Counted from the first letter of the stretch, positions 25,263 to 35,078 are shown. The stretch: 64,000 nt of DNA from Streptomyces sp. NBC_00224 (GCF_041435195.1 NZ_CP108106.1:5309501-5373500), one strand, 5' to 3'. Numbers and translations are program-made. The notes: generated from the sequence alone by a model not told the origin.

Positions 25263-26936
25263 ATGACGGGATCCCCGGTACGACCCCCGACCCTGGCCCT
25301 CTTCGCGGAGTGGACCGCCGAGCGGTACACCTCCCACCCGGCCCTGCGCTTCCGCTCGGGCAACGGCTGGACCACCGAGACGTACGAGGACCTGCGCACC
25401 ACGGTCCGACACCTGGGCCGCGCCCTGCTGTCCCGAGGCCTGCGCCCCGGCGACCGAATCGCCATCCTCGCCGAAACAAGCCCCCAGTGGACCCACACCC
25501 ACCTGGCCTGCCTGGCGGCGGGCGCGGTGGTGGTGCCGATCTATCCCACGGCCGGGGAGGAGGAGGTGAAGTGGGTCCTGAAGGACTCCGGGGCGAGGTT
25601 CGCGCTATACGAGAGCGAGGAACAGGCGGACAGACTGGAGGCCCTACGGCCCGAACTCCCGGGCCTGGAAGCGGTGTGGTCCCTCAAGGGGCGCGGGGAA
25701 CTGCGCGACCAGCCCAAGACGGCCCGCAGTCGAACAACAACGCATCCGGCGCAGCCAGCGTCACTGGACCACCTCCTGGCCACCGCGAACGCCGTCCGCC
25801 CAGAGGACACCGCCACCCTGGTCTACACATCCGGCACCACCGGCCCTCCCAAGGGCTGCCGCCTCACCCACGGCAACCTCGGCGCGGTCCAGGACGCCAC
25901 CCTCCCCCTCACCGAGGGCGGCCCGGGCGACAGGACGTACCTCTATCTCCCCCTCGCCCACCTCCTCGCCCAGCTCATCCAGTTCTCCACGCTCCTGTAC
26001 GGCGGCGAACTCTGCTACTTCGGCGGCCGCGTCGAGGACATCGTGGCGGAGCTGGCCGAGGCGCGGCCCACGCATCTCCCCTCCGTACCAAGGCTGTTCG
26101 AGAAGGTGCACCAGGGTGTGCTCTCGCTCGCCGAGCAACTCCACGTCACCGACGAGAAGGAGCTGTCCGACCTGGTCCGGGCGGCCTTCGGCGGCAACCT
26201 CCGCTGGGCGCTCACCGGCGGCGCCCCGATCGCCCCCGAGACCCTCGACTTCCTGCGGGCGGGCGGGATCCAGGTGTTCGAGGGGTACGGGATGACCGAG
26301 TCGGCCGGCGTGATCACGCTCAACCACCCCGGTGCCGTCCGCCACGGCACGGTCGGGCGCCCCATCGACGGCTGCGAGGTGAGGATCGCCGAGGACGGCG
26401 AGGTGCTGGCGCGCGGCGCGAACGTCTTCCCCGGCTACCACGCCAACCCCACCGGCACCGCGGAGGCGCTGGACGGGGGCGGCTGGCTGCACACCGGCGA
26501 CCTGGGCGCCCTGGACGCTGACGGCTACCTCACCATCACCGGCCGCAAGAAGGACCTGATCATCACGTCCGCCGGGAAGAACCTCGCCCCGTCCGAGGTC
26601 GAGTTGGCCATCGAACGGTCGCGGTTCGTCTCGCACGCGGTGATGGTGGGGGACCGGCGCCCGTACCCCGTGGCCCTGATCACCGTGGACGCGGCGGAGG
26701 TCGCGGGGAAGGACGCGGCGGCCGTACGGGCCCTGGTCCAGGAGGCCGTGGACGCGGCCAACGCCCGTGTCTCGCGCCCCGCCCGCATCCGCGCCTTCGC
26801 CGTCCTGGACGAGGACTTCACGGTCGAGAGCGGGGTGCTCACACCCACCCAGAAGGTCCGCCGCCGGGCGGTGACCGAACGGTACGCGCAAGAAATAGAA
26901 CGCCTGTACGAGAGCGCCCAGAAAGCCCAGGCCTGA
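25263..26936 (+). CDS. long-chain fatty acid-CoA ligase (AMP-forming) with a repeat insertion
   Basis: 557 residues of the ANL adenylating superfamily. P-loop-like YTSGTTGPPKG (about 187-197), YGMTES (near 340), HTGDLG (near 410) and GRKKDLIITSAGKN (about 428-441) are all present, so ATP and fatty acid should be adenylated and passed to CoA. Residues 142-158 (GRGELRDQP, then KTARSRTTT) are encoded by a copy of the 50-bp intergenic repeat and do not belong to the family; they fall in a surface loop of the N-terminal domain before the P-loop. The reading frame is maintained. Divergent AraC-type regulator upstream. Confidence 0.9.
   Translation: MTGSPVRPPTLALFAEWTAERYTSHPALRFRSGNGWTTETYEDLRTTVRHLGRALLSRGLRPGDRIAILAETSPQWTHTHLACLAAGAVVVPIYPTAGEEEVKWVLKDSGARFALYESEEQADRLEALRPELPGLEAVWSLKGRGELRDQPKTARSRTTTHPAQPASLDHLLATANAVRPEDTATLVYTSGTTGPPKGCRLTHGNLGAVQDATLPLTEGGPGDRTYLYLPLAHLLAQLIQFSTLLYGGELCYFGGRVEDIVAELAEARPTHLPSVPRLFEKVHQGVLSLAEQLHVTDEKELSDLVRAAFGGNLRWALTGGAPIAPETLDFLRAGGIQVFEGYGMTESAGVITLNHPGAVRHGTVGRPIDGCEVRIAEDGEVLARGANVFPGYHANPTGTAEALDGGGWLHTGDLGALDADGYLTITGRKKDLIITSAGKNLAPSEVELAIERSRFVSHAVMVGDRRPYPVALITVDAAEVAGKDAAAVRALVQEAVDAANARVSRPARIRAFAVLDEDFTVESGVLTPTQKVRRRAVTERYAQEIERLYESAQKAQA
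25686..25735 (-). repeat. 50-bp intergenic repeat located inside the acyl-CoA synthetase frame
   Basis: Same element as at 22841-22890 (GGCGCGGGGAACTGCGCG core, ending in CCGCAGTCGAAC). It is read through in frame by the host gene. Confidence 0.9.
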
Positions 26937-26950
26937 AGCCGGACAAAGGC

Positions 26951-26992
26951 AGGAGCCCTGTTCTGTACGTCGCCGTACGGAACAGGGCTCCT
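26951..26992. terminator. bidirectional terminator
   Basis: A 13-bp perfect stem (AGGAGCCCTGTTC and complement) with an additional GTACG/CGTAC pairing near the tip. It lies between the convergent acyl-CoA synthetase and cold-shock genes. Confidence 0.85.
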
Positions 26993-27028
26993 TGGGTACT
27001 GCTAGTCAGCGATCGCCGACCCGGGCAA

Positions 27029-27232
27029 CTAGGCCGGGGTGACGTTCTCCGCCTGCGGGCCCTTCGGACCCTGCGTGACGTCGAAGTTCACGACCTGGTT
27101 CTCCTCAAGGGAGCGGAACCCGGCCGCGTTGATCGCGGAGTAGTGGACGAAGACATCCGGGCCGCCGCCGTCCTGGGCGATGAAGCCGAAGCCCTTTTCA
27201 GCGTTGAACCACTTGACGGTTCCGGTAGCCAT
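27029..27232 (-). CDS. cold-shock protein, CspA family
   Basis: 67 residues, a single OB-fold. It shows RNP1 (KGFGFIAQD, about 15-23) and RNP2 (VFVHYSAI, about 28-35), the single-stranded nucleic-acid-binding motifs. It acts as an RNA chaperone. AAGGAGG lies five bases before the ATG at 27232, giving strong translation. It has a structured leader, as is common for csp genes; see the hairpin at 27299-27324. Confidence 0.95.
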   Translation of the reverse strand: MATGTVKWFNAEKGFGFIAQDGGGPDVFVHYSAINAAGFRSLEENQVVNFDVTQGPKGPQAENVTPA

Positions 27233-27298
27233 AAGCCCTCCTTGGGCCAAAGGGTTGCCCTGCTCCAGAACCTGCTAAGAAGTCTGAAAACTACAAAA

Positions 27299-27324
27299 GC
27301 CTGCGGGTTACATGCTCCGCAGGC
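27299..27324 (-). promoter_or_regulatory. hairpin in the cold-shock gene leader
   Basis: Read on the minus strand, GCCTGCGG pairs with CCGCAGGC around a 10-base loop and is followed by TTTTGTAGTTTT, a terminator-like shape 66 bases before the start codon. It could be a temperature- or antitermination-controlled attenuator, or a terminator of antisense transcripts. Confidence 0.45.
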
Positions 27325-27483
27325 TCTGTACTGCAAGGGAAACCAAACTGCAACTTGCGAGGAGCGTAGCACGCAGTATTGGGGCTGCGGTAGAGGGAAA
27401 GATCACGTCACCCGGACGTTTGACGGGCCCTCGACGCGCTGACGAACCTACCCGCCGTAGCTGGACAAACCGGGCAGGTCTAG

Positions 27484-28341
<858 letters not shown>

Positions 28342-28362
28342 GCGCGCCCGCCCGGGCGGGCG

Positions 28363-29415
28363 TCAGGACGACGGGATCGGGGCCTGCAGCCGACTGCTGA
28401 TCCACTGCATGGTCCCGTCGCCCATCCCCTTGATGTACGTGTGGGCGTTGTGCTTGCCGCCCTGGATCACCTGGAGATGGGTCTTCACCGGGCCCTTGCC
28501 GTACTTGGCGATGAAGCCCTTCAGGTTCGCCATGCCGCCCTCCTTGGTGCCTATCTGGAAGGCGAGGTCGACCTCGGGGCCGTTCTTGTCGATCAGGTCC
28601 TGGGCGAGCTTCTCCGGGTTGTTCGCCTGCTTCTCGGCCTCGTGGCCGGCCCACAGCGGGGAGTCCGGCACGGTGTCGGGGCCCGAGGCGATCACGGCCT
28701 TGAACTGGTCGGGGCGCTTGAGCACCGACTTCAGGCCGACGAACCCGCCGGAGGAGGAGCCCATGAGCGCCCAGCCGTCGCGGGACTTGAAGGTGCGGAA
28801 GTTCGCCTTCACGAAGTCCGGCACGTCCTCGGTCATCCAGGTGCCCATCTTGGGCTGGCCCGGTATGTCACTGCCGTCGTAGTAGTACTTCGCGTCCGGG
28901 TTGAGGACCGGCATCACCACGACGAACGGAACACCCTTGCCCGCCTTGGACCACTCGGTGATGCTGCTCTGCAGCTTGAGGTCGGTGCCCATCCAGTAGT
29001 TCTTGGGGTAGCCGTTGCCGCCGGGCAGGGCTATGAGCACCGGGAAACCGCTCTTGGCGTACTTGGGGTCGAAGTACTGCTTCGGCGCCCAGACCCACAC
29101 CTTGCCCGTGAAGCCCGACTTCTTGCCGTGCAGCGTGGTCACACCGATCTTGGTGCCGTCCTCCAGCGTGTTCTGCGTGGTGAACTGCGCCTTCGGGCCG
29201 GTCGGCAGCAGGGTCTTGGACACGACCTCGGAGGCCTTCTCGTCCCGCGCCTTGCCCTGCCCCGGGTCGGCGGCGCCGCTGCCCTTGGGCGCGGGCGTCG
29301 ACGAGGCGCCAGGGTCGTCGAAGCTGACCGGTTTGCCCTCGTCGGAGCAGCCGGAGACCAGCGCGACCGAGCCGAGGACGGCGGCGGCTATCAGTGCGGT
29401 GGTACGGCGATTCAT
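28363..29415 (-). CDS. lipoprotein esterase-like protein (alpha/beta hydrolase)
   Basis: 350 residues. Lipoprotein signal with lipobox LVSGC (Cys near 23), so probably anchored outside the membrane, followed by a Pro/Gly-rich linker. The C-terminal domain (about 85-345) resembles the esterase D / mycolyltransferase-like alpha/beta fold. GSSSGGF (about 211-217) is the nucleophile elbow, and GGKHNAHTY may hold the catalytic His. Substrate unknown; surface esterases of this type may act on cell-envelope or environmental esters. Confidence 0.82.
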   Translation of the reverse strand: MNRRTTALIAAAVLGSVALVSGCSDEGKPVSFDDPGASSTPAPKGSGAADPGQGKARDEKASEVVSKTLLPTGPKAQFTTQNTLEDGTKIGVTTLHGKKSGFTGKVWVWAPKQYFDPKYAKSGFPVLIALPGGNGYPKNYWMGTDLKLQSSITEWSKAGKGVPFVVVMPVLNPDAKYYYDGSDIPGQPKMGTWMTEDVPDFVKANFRTFKSRDGWALMGSSSGGFVGLKSVLKRPDQFKAVIASGPDTVPDSPLWAGHEAEKQANNPEKLAQDLIDKNGPEVDLAFQIGTKEGGMANLKGFIAKYGKGPVKTHLQVIQGGKHNAHTYIKGMGDGTMQWISSRLQAPIPSS

Positions 29416-29615
29416 GCGGTGCTCCGAGAGGTGTGGGGCATTTAACGGCCAACCGTGAGGTTTCCCGTGCGAACTCCGCAGAGAGAGACGACCGGCCGTT
29501 CGATTCGGTTCGCCGCCGTACGCCCCGGATCCGGCCCGGCCGAGTGATCCGGCGCACGTCACGCTCTACCCTGCTGTGCGACCGTACTTGACGGCATGGG
29601 GGAAGGCAGATCGCG

Positions 29616-31322
29616 ATGCAGCCGCTCGAAGCCGGCGAACCGCGCACCATAGGCGCCTACCGGCTGCTCGGCAGACTCGGCGCGGGCGGCATGGGCCGGG
29701 TCTATCTGGGCCGCAGCGCCGGGGGCCGCACGGTCGCCGTGAAGGTGGTCCACCCGCACTTCGCCCTCGACGAACAGTTCCGCGCCCGGTTCCGCCACGA
29801 GGTGGAGGCGGCCCGCCGGGTCGGCGGCGCCTGGACCGCGCCGGTCCTGGACGCCGACCCCGAGGCGGCGGTGCCCTGGGTCGCCACCGGCTATGTCGCG
29901 GGCCCCTCGCTGGCCCAGGCCGTCACCGCGCACGGGCCGCTGCCCGAGCACGCGGTGCGCGCGCTGGGCGCCGGGCTCGCGGAGGCGCTGGCGGCGGTGC
30001 ACGCGCTCGGACTCGTCCACCGCGATGTGAAGCCCTCCAACGTGCTGCTCACCCTCGACGGCCCCCGACTGATCGACTTCGGCATCGCCCGCGCCACGGA
30101 CGGCACGGCCTCGCTCACCGCGTCGGGCGTCTCGATCGGCTCGCCGGGCTATATGTCGCCCGAGCAGATCCTCGGCAAGGGCGTCACCGGCGCCGCCGAC
30201 ATCTTCTCGCTCGGCGCGGTCCTGGCGTACGCGGCGACGGGCGCGCCCCCGTTCCCGGGCGACTCCTCCGCCGCGCTGCTCTACAAGGTGGTGCACGAGG
30301 AACCCGAGCTGGACGGGCGGCTCGACGGGGAGCTGCGGGCGGCGGTGGACGCGTGCCTCGCCAAGACGGCGGCGGCCCGCCCCGCCCCCGCCGAACTCGC
30401 CCGGCGGCTCGCCCCGGACGGCGCGGCCGCCCTGGTCGCGGGCGGCTGGCTGCCGGGGGCGCTGGTGGAGGAGGTCAGCCGGTCGGCGGTACGCCTGCTC
30501 GACCTGGAGCCGGAGGCGCCGGACGCGGAGGCATCGGGCCCGGTGGCGTTCACCAGCCCGGCGGTGGGGGTCTTCGGGCCGCCGGACGCGTCGTACACGT
30601 ACGAGAACGGGAACGGGGGATGGGGGCCGGAGGCCCTCCAAGGGGCGCGGGGAACTGCGCGACCAGCCACATCCAGCCCGCAGACGAACGGGGGCCCGGG
30701 GGCGCAGCCCCAGGGGAACGAACTCACCTTCCACAAGCGCACGCGCCGCGTGAGCTGCACGGTCGTGCTGGCGGTCGCGGGGGCGCTGGCGGCGGCCACG
30801 GTTGGCAGCGTCTTCCTCTTCGACCTGATGCCCGGCGGCGACCAGAAGCACGACTCGGCGGCGTCGAGCGGCCCGCGCACGCCGGGCGCCTCGTCGGACC
30901 CGGGCACGGACCCGGGCACGGGTGCGACGGGCGGCCCGGCGGTGTCGGAGGTGCCGAAGGCGTTCCTCGGGACCTGGAAGGGCCCGATGACGGAGTCCAC
31001 GACGGGGCAGCCGCACGGCGATCTGACGGCGGTGTTCACGGCGGGCGGCACCGGCAAGGACGTCCTCCACACCTCCTCCAGGATCAGCGTCCTGGGCACG
31101 ACCGTGGAGTGCTTCGGGGTGGGCAAGCTGGTCTCCGGCACGGCGCAGCGCGTGACGATCGAGGAGCGCACCGACCCGGCGCGCCAGGGCACGGCGGGCC
31201 TGTGCACCAGCGGCACGGCCGTCCTGGTCTTCACCCGCAACGCGGACGGCACGCTCAAGTACGAGTCGCGGGAGGCGGGCGCGGGCAAGCCGTACGCGAC
31301 GCTGGTCAAGGAGACGGGCTGA
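29616..31322 (+). CDS. membrane Ser/Thr protein kinase with extracellular sensor-like domain
   Basis: 568 residues. The Hanks-type kinase domain (about 13-275) has the Gly loop GAGGMGRVYLG, the ATP lysine K43, the catalytic HRDVKPSN (from 135), DFG (154) and the APE-equivalent YMSPEQ. It is followed by a Gly/Pro linker, one membrane helix (about 381-402) and an extracellular C-terminal domain of about 150 residues with a lipocalin-like look (FLGTWKGPM). No PASTA repeats. Residues 342-358 of the linker come from a copy of the 50-bp intergenic repeat, read in a different frame from the copy in the acyl-CoA synthetase. Targets unknown. Confidence 0.9.
   Translation: MQPLEAGEPRTIGAYRLLGRLGAGGMGRVYLGRSAGGRTVAVKVVHPHFALDEQFRARFRHEVEAARRVGGAWTAPVLDADPEAAVPWVATGYVAGPSLAQAVTAHGPLPEHAVRALGAGLAEALAAVHALGLVHRDVKPSNVLLTLDGPRLIDFGIARATDGTASLTASGVSIGSPGYMSPEQILGKGVTGAADIFSLGAVLAYAATGAPPFPGDSSAALLYKVVHEEPELDGRLDGELRAAVDACLAKTAAARPAPAELARRLAPDGAAALVAGGWLPGALVEEVSRSAVRLLDLEPEAPDAEASGPVAFTSPAVGVFGPPDASYTYENGNGGWGPEALQGARGTARPATSSPQTNGGPGAQPQGNELTFHKRTRRVSCTVVLAVAGALAAATVGSVFLFDLMPGGDQKHDSAASSGPRTPGASSDPGTDPGTGATGGPAVSEVPKAFLGTWKGPMTESTTGQPHGDLTAVFTAGGTGKDVLHTSSRISVLGTTVECFGVGKLVSGTAQRVTIEERTDPARQGTAGLCTSGTAVLVFTRNADGTLKYESREAGAGKPYATLVKETG
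30640..30689 (-). repeat. 50-bp intergenic repeat located inside the kinase linker
   Basis: Complete copy ending in CCGCAGACGAAC, in the juxtamembrane linker between the kinase domain and the membrane helix, where an insertion is easily tolerated. Confidence 0.9.
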
Positions 31323-31442
31323 CCACGACCGACCCGGGACCGGCGCGCGGCCACCGGCCCCGGCCCCCGGACCGAAGCCGGGCCACCCCGCTGGCGTAGG
31401 CTGGCTCGGTCCGTCCGCAACCCTGCCGAAAGGGACACCCCG

Positions 31443-32642
31443 GTGACTGAGAAGGCCGACCTTCAGTCCGTCCTCGACCGTGCCGCCGCGGGTGGACGCA
31501 TCACCCCCGAAGAGGCGCTCGACCTCTACCGCTCGGCGCCGCTGCACGCGCTGGGCAGCGCCGCCGACGCGGCGCGCCGCCGCCGGTACGCCGGGACCGA
31601 GCACATCGCCACGTACATCATCGAGCGCAACATCAACTACACGAACGTGTGTGTCACGGCGTGCAAGTTCTGCGCCTTCTACGCGGCCCCCAAGGACACC
31701 AAGAAGGGCTGGACCCGCGACCTCGACGACATCCTGCGCCGCTGCGCGGAGACCGTCGAGCTGGGCGGCACCCAGATCATGTTCCAGGGCGGCCACCACC
31801 CCGACTACGGCGTCGAGTACTACGAGCACCACTTCTCGGCGATCAAGAAGGCGTTCCCGCAGCTGGTCATCCACTCCCTCGGCGCCTCCGAGGTCGAGCA
31901 CATGGCCCGGATCTCCAAGGTGTCGGCAGAGGAGGCGATCCAGCGCATCCACGCCGCCGGTCTCGACTCCTTCGCGGGCGCCGGCGCCGAGCTGCTGCCC
32001 GAGCGGCCGCGCAAGGCGATCGCCCCGCTCAAGGAGTCCGGCGAGCGCTGGCTGGAGATCATGGAGGCGGCCCACAAGCTGGGCGTCGAGTCCACCTCCA
32101 CCATGCTGATGGGCACCGGCGAGACCAACGCCGAGCGCATCGAGCACATCCGGATGATCCGCGACGTACAGGACCGGACGGGCGGCTTCCGCGCGTTCAT
32201 CCCGTACACCTACCAGCCCGAGAACAACCATCTGAAGGGCCGGACGCAGGCGAGCGTCTTCGAGTACCTGCGGATGCTCGCGGTCGCGCGCCTGTTCCTC
32301 GACAACGTCGCGCACATCCAGGGCTCCTGGCTCACCGTCGGCAAGGAGGCGGGCCAGCTGTCGCTGCACTACGGCGCGGACGACCTCGGCTCGATCATGC
32401 TGGAGGAGAACGTCGTCTCCTCGGCGGGCGCCAAGCACCGCTCCAACCGCATGGAGATCATCGACCTGATCCGCAAGGCGGGCCGCGTCCCGGCGCAGCG
32501 CGCCACGACGTACGAGCACCTGCTCGTCCACGACGACCCGGCGAACGACCCGGTCGACGAGCGCGTCATGTCGCACATCTCGTCCACGGCGATCGAGGGC
32601 GGCACGGCCCATCCGGAGCTGAAGCTGCTCGCGTCCAACTAG
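31443..32642 (+). CDS. mqnC: dehypoxanthine futalosine cyclase, radical SAM
   Basis: 399 residues from GTG. The radical-SAM cluster CVTACKFC (C70, C74, C77) starts the chemistry that turns dehypoxanthine futalosine into cyclic dehypoxanthine futalosine. The YIIERNINYTNVC lead-in, MFQGGHHPDYG and GADDLGSIMLEENVVSSAG distinguish it from MqnE. An amidohydrolase-like gene follows after 10 bases, and menG after that, in the same direction. Confidence 0.94.
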   Translation: MTEKADLQSVLDRAAAGGRITPEEALDLYRSAPLHALGSAADAARRRRYAGTEHIATYIIERNINYTNVCVTACKFCAFYAAPKDTKKGWTRDLDDILRRCAETVELGGTQIMFQGGHHPDYGVEYYEHHFSAIKKAFPQLVIHSLGASEVEHMARISKVSAEEAIQRIHAAGLDSFAGAGAELLPERPRKAIAPLKESGERWLEIMEAAHKLGVESTSTMLMGTGETNAERIEHIRMIRDVQDRTGGFRAFIPYTYQPENNHLKGRTQASVFEYLRMLAVARLFLDNVAHIQGSWLTVGKEAGQLSLHYGADDLGSIMLEENVVSSAGAKHRSNRMEIIDLIRKAGRVPAQRATTYEHLLVHDDPANDPVDERVMSHISSTAIEGGTAHPELKLLASN

Positions 32643-32652
32643 GGCCTGTTCG

Positions 32653-33195
32653 TTGCTGACTCTGCACGCCCCCGCCGTGGGCGACGCGGTCGTGGTCGAG
32701 GGCTCGGTGGTGGCCGCGATCGGGCCGTACGAGGAGCTGGCGGCGGCGTACCCGGCCGCTCGGGTGCGGCGGTGGCCGGGGGTGCTGCTGCCCGGCCTGG
32801 TCAATCCGTACGGGCCCGAGCTCCTGGAGCGGGCCTATCACCCGGACCCGCGCGAGGCCGACGAACTCGGCACGGAGCCGATCCTGGACCCGGCCTTCGC
32901 GATGGACGACGCCCGCCGGGGCGGGAGCGCCCGGCGCGGGGTGCAGCGGATGCTGGCGCACGGGGTGGTGGCGGTGGCGGGCGAGCTTCGCTCGCGGTCT
33001 GTGGTGGAGGCGGTGCGGCGGTCGGGCGTGGCCGTGGTGCCGCGCGCGTCCCTTCCGTCCGGGACGCCGTCGCTGGCGGCGGGGGTGGTGTTGCCGCCGC
33101 TGCGGGTGGGTGACGCGGCGCGGTTCGCGGTGTTCGAGGGGGCGGTGTGTGTGGCGACGGTGCTGGACGGTCGGCTCGTGTATCGCGCGCGTTGA
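32653..33195 (+). CDS. imidazolonepropionase-like protein without catalytic core
   Basis: 180 residues; start appears to be the TTG at 32653, 10 bases after mqnC. The N- and C-terminal parts match the beta-sandwich of amidohydrolases (VVVEGSVVAAIGPYEEL at the start, AARFAVFEGAVCVATVLDGR at the end). At the point where these enzymes have PGxxDxHxH, the sequence reads PGLVNPYGPEL, without metal-binding histidines. Most of the TIM barrel is absent. I infer a small non-metal protein, not a working amidohydrolase. Its place between mqnC and menG suggests cotranscription with menaquinone genes. Confidence 0.7.
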   Translation: MLTLHAPAVGDAVVVEGSVVAAIGPYEELAAAYPAARVRRWPGVLLPGLVNPYGPELLERAYHPDPREADELGTEPILDPAFAMDDARRGGSARRGVQRMLAHGVVAVAGELRSRSVVEAVRRSGVAVVPRASLPSGTPSLAAGVVLPPLRVGDAARFAVFEGAVCVATVLDGRLVYRAR

Positions 33196-33237
33196 TTCCC
33201 CCACCCCACCCCTTCCCGAAACTCTCCGAGGGCGCTC

Positions 33238-33362
33238 GCTCGTCTGCGGACCATGGGTGGCTGGTCGCGCAGTTCCCCGCGCCCCTGAGATGCGCCCCTT
33301 CGGGGCGCCCCTTGAGGGGCGCGGGGAACTGCGCGAGCAACCCAGCACGGTCCGCAGCCGAA
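33238..33362. repeat. inverted pair of 50-bp intergenic repeats
   Basis: Plus copy 33238-33286 and minus copy 33315-33362 face each other around a CGCCCCTTCGGGGCG palindrome, so one transcript could fold into a hairpin with arms of nearly 50 bases. It fills the 249-base gap between the amidohydrolase-like gene and menG. Confidence 0.88.
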
Positions 33363-33444
33363 GGGATCCCTCGGAGAGGGACACCGCGCGCAGCGCGAAG
33401 GGGGGCGGGCGCGCCCGGGGCGGAGCCACAGGCACAATGAAGGG

Positions 33445-34140
33445 GTGACCCGCGCAACTCTGGACAAGCAGCCGCACGAAGTCGCCACGATGTTCGACGA
33501 CGTCGCCGCGAACTACGACCTCACCAATGACGTGCTCTCGCTCGGCCAGGCCCGGCTGTGGCGCAAGGAGGTCGCGAAGGCGGTCGACGCGCGCCCCGCC
33601 CAGAAGGTCCTGGACCTCGCCGCCGGCACGGCCACCTCGTCCCTCCCCTTCGCCGCCACCGGCGCGTACGTCGTCCCGTGCGACTTCTCCATCGGGATGC
33701 TGAAGGTGGGCAAGGGGCGCCACCCGCACCTGCCGTTCACGGCCGGCGACGCGACCGCGCTCCCGTTCAAGGACGACACCTTCGACGCCGTCACCATCTC
33801 CTTCGGGCTGCGCAACGTCCAGGACACCGACGCGGCCCTGCGCGAGCTCTTCCGAGTGACGCGCCCCGGCGGGCGCGTGGTCATCTGCGAGTTCTCGCAG
33901 CCGACCTGGAAGCCGTTCCGTACGGTCTACAGCGAGTACCTGATGCGGGCGCTGCCGCCGGTCGCCACGGCCGTGTCGTCCAATCCGGACGCGTACGTCT
34001 ACCTCGCCGAGTCCATCCGCGCCTGGCCCGACCAGCCCGCGCTCGCCGCGCGGCTCCAGCAGGCCGGCTGGTCCAAGGTCGCCTGGCGCAACCTCACCGG
34101 CGGTGTGGTGGCGCTGCACCGCGGCTACAAGCCCCAGTAA
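33445..34140 (+). CDS. menG: demethylmenaquinone methyltransferase
   Basis: 231 residues from GTG. UbiE/MenG family: [18 protein letters not shown] at the N-terminus, SAM motif [15 protein letters not shown] (about 54-67), and [20 protein letters not shown] (about 116-135), all characteristic. It methylates the naphthoquinone ring in the last step of menaquinone synthesis. The glutaminase gene follows after 21 bases in the same direction. Confidence 0.94.
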   Translation: MTRATLDKQPHEVATMFDDVAANYDLTNDVLSLGQARLWRKEVAKAVDARPAQKVLDLAAGTATSSLPFAATGAYVVPCDFSIGMLKVGKGRHPHLPFTAGDATALPFKDDTFDAVTISFGLRNVQDTDAALRELFRVTRPGGRVVICEFSQPTWKPFRTVYSEYLMRALPPVATAVSSNPDAYVYLAESIRAWPDQPALAARLQQAGWSKVAWRNLTGGVVALHRGYKPQ

Positions 34141-34161
34141 CCCGGCGAGCGGCACACCACC

Positions 34162-35073
34162 GTGGACTACCAGGCCGTCCTCCATCAGATCGCGGACGAC
34201 GTCGCGCCCCTCGTGGGGCGCGGCACCCCCGCCGCCTACATTCCCGCCCTCGCCGACGTCGACCCGTCCCGCTTCGGGATGGCCGTGGCCGACCTCGACG
34301 GCAAGGTGTACGGGGTGGGGGACTGGCAGCGGCCGTTCTCCGCGCAGTCGATCACCAAGGTCTTCACGCTCGCCCTGGCGCTCGCGCGCGGCGGCGACAG
34401 CCTCTGGGAGCACGTCGGCCGCGAGCCGTCGGGCAACCCGTTCAACTCGCTCGTCCAGCTGGAGTACGAGAACGGGATCCCGCGCAATCCGTTCATCAAC
34501 GCGGGCGCGCTGGTCGTCACCGACCGGCTCCAGACCCTCACGGGTGACGCCAGCAGCGAGCTGCTGGAGTTCCTGAAGGAGGAGACCGGCAACCCGGAGC
34601 TCGCCTTCGACGCGGTGGTGGCCGAGTCGGAGTCGGCGCACGGCGACCGGAACGCGGCCCTGGCCCACTTCATGGCCTCGTACGGCAACATCGCCAACGA
34701 CGTACCCACGCTCCTCGACCACTACTTCTGGCAGTGCGCCATCGAGATGAGCTGCGCCGACCTGGCACTCGCGGCCCGCTTCCTGGCCCGCCACGGCCTG
34801 CGCGCCGACGGCTCGCGGCTGCTGTCGCGCAGCGAGGCGAAGCAGATCAACGCGGTGATGCTGACGTGCGGGACGTACGACGCGGCGGGCGACTTCGCGT
34901 ACCGCGTCGGCCTCCCCGGCAAGAGCGGCGTCGGCGGCGGAATCGTCGCGGTCGTCCCCGGCCACTGCACGCTGTGCGTGTGGAGCCCGGGGCTGGACGC
35001 ACGGGGCAACTCGGTGGCGGGGGTCGCGGCCCTGGACCGCTTCACGACCCTGACCGGCCTGTCGGTGTTCTGA
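34162..35073 (+). CDS. glsA: glutaminase A
   Basis: 303 residues from GTG, the usual length for the serine-dependent beta-lactamase-fold glutaminases. It hydrolyses glutamine to glutamate and ammonia. The SxxK motif is SITK (Ser 63, Lys 66), followed by the family's NPFINAGALVV (about 112-122), ESE near 155 and VGGGIVAVVPG (about 257-267). No signal peptide, so cytoplasmic. It is followed by an array of intergenic repeats. Confidence 0.93.
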   Translation: MDYQAVLHQIADDVAPLVGRGTPAAYIPALADVDPSRFGMAVADLDGKVYGVGDWQRPFSAQSITKVFTLALALARGGDSLWEHVGREPSGNPFNSLVQLEYENGIPRNPFINAGALVVTDRLQTLTGDASSELLEFLKEETGNPELAFDAVVAESESAHGDRNAALAHFMASYGNIANDVPTLLDHYFWQCAIEMSCADLALAARFLARHGLRADGSRLLSRSEAKQINAVMLTCGTYDAAGDFAYRVGLPGKSGVGGGIVAVVPGHCTLCVWSPGLDARGNSVAGVAALDRFTTLTGLSVF

Positions 35074-35078
35074 GTCCC

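Noticed and set aside
29559..32804. 1081-codon minus-strand frame opposite the kinase and mqnC
   Set aside because: Shadow of two well-supported plus-strand genes; composition is typical of antisense GC-rich DNA.
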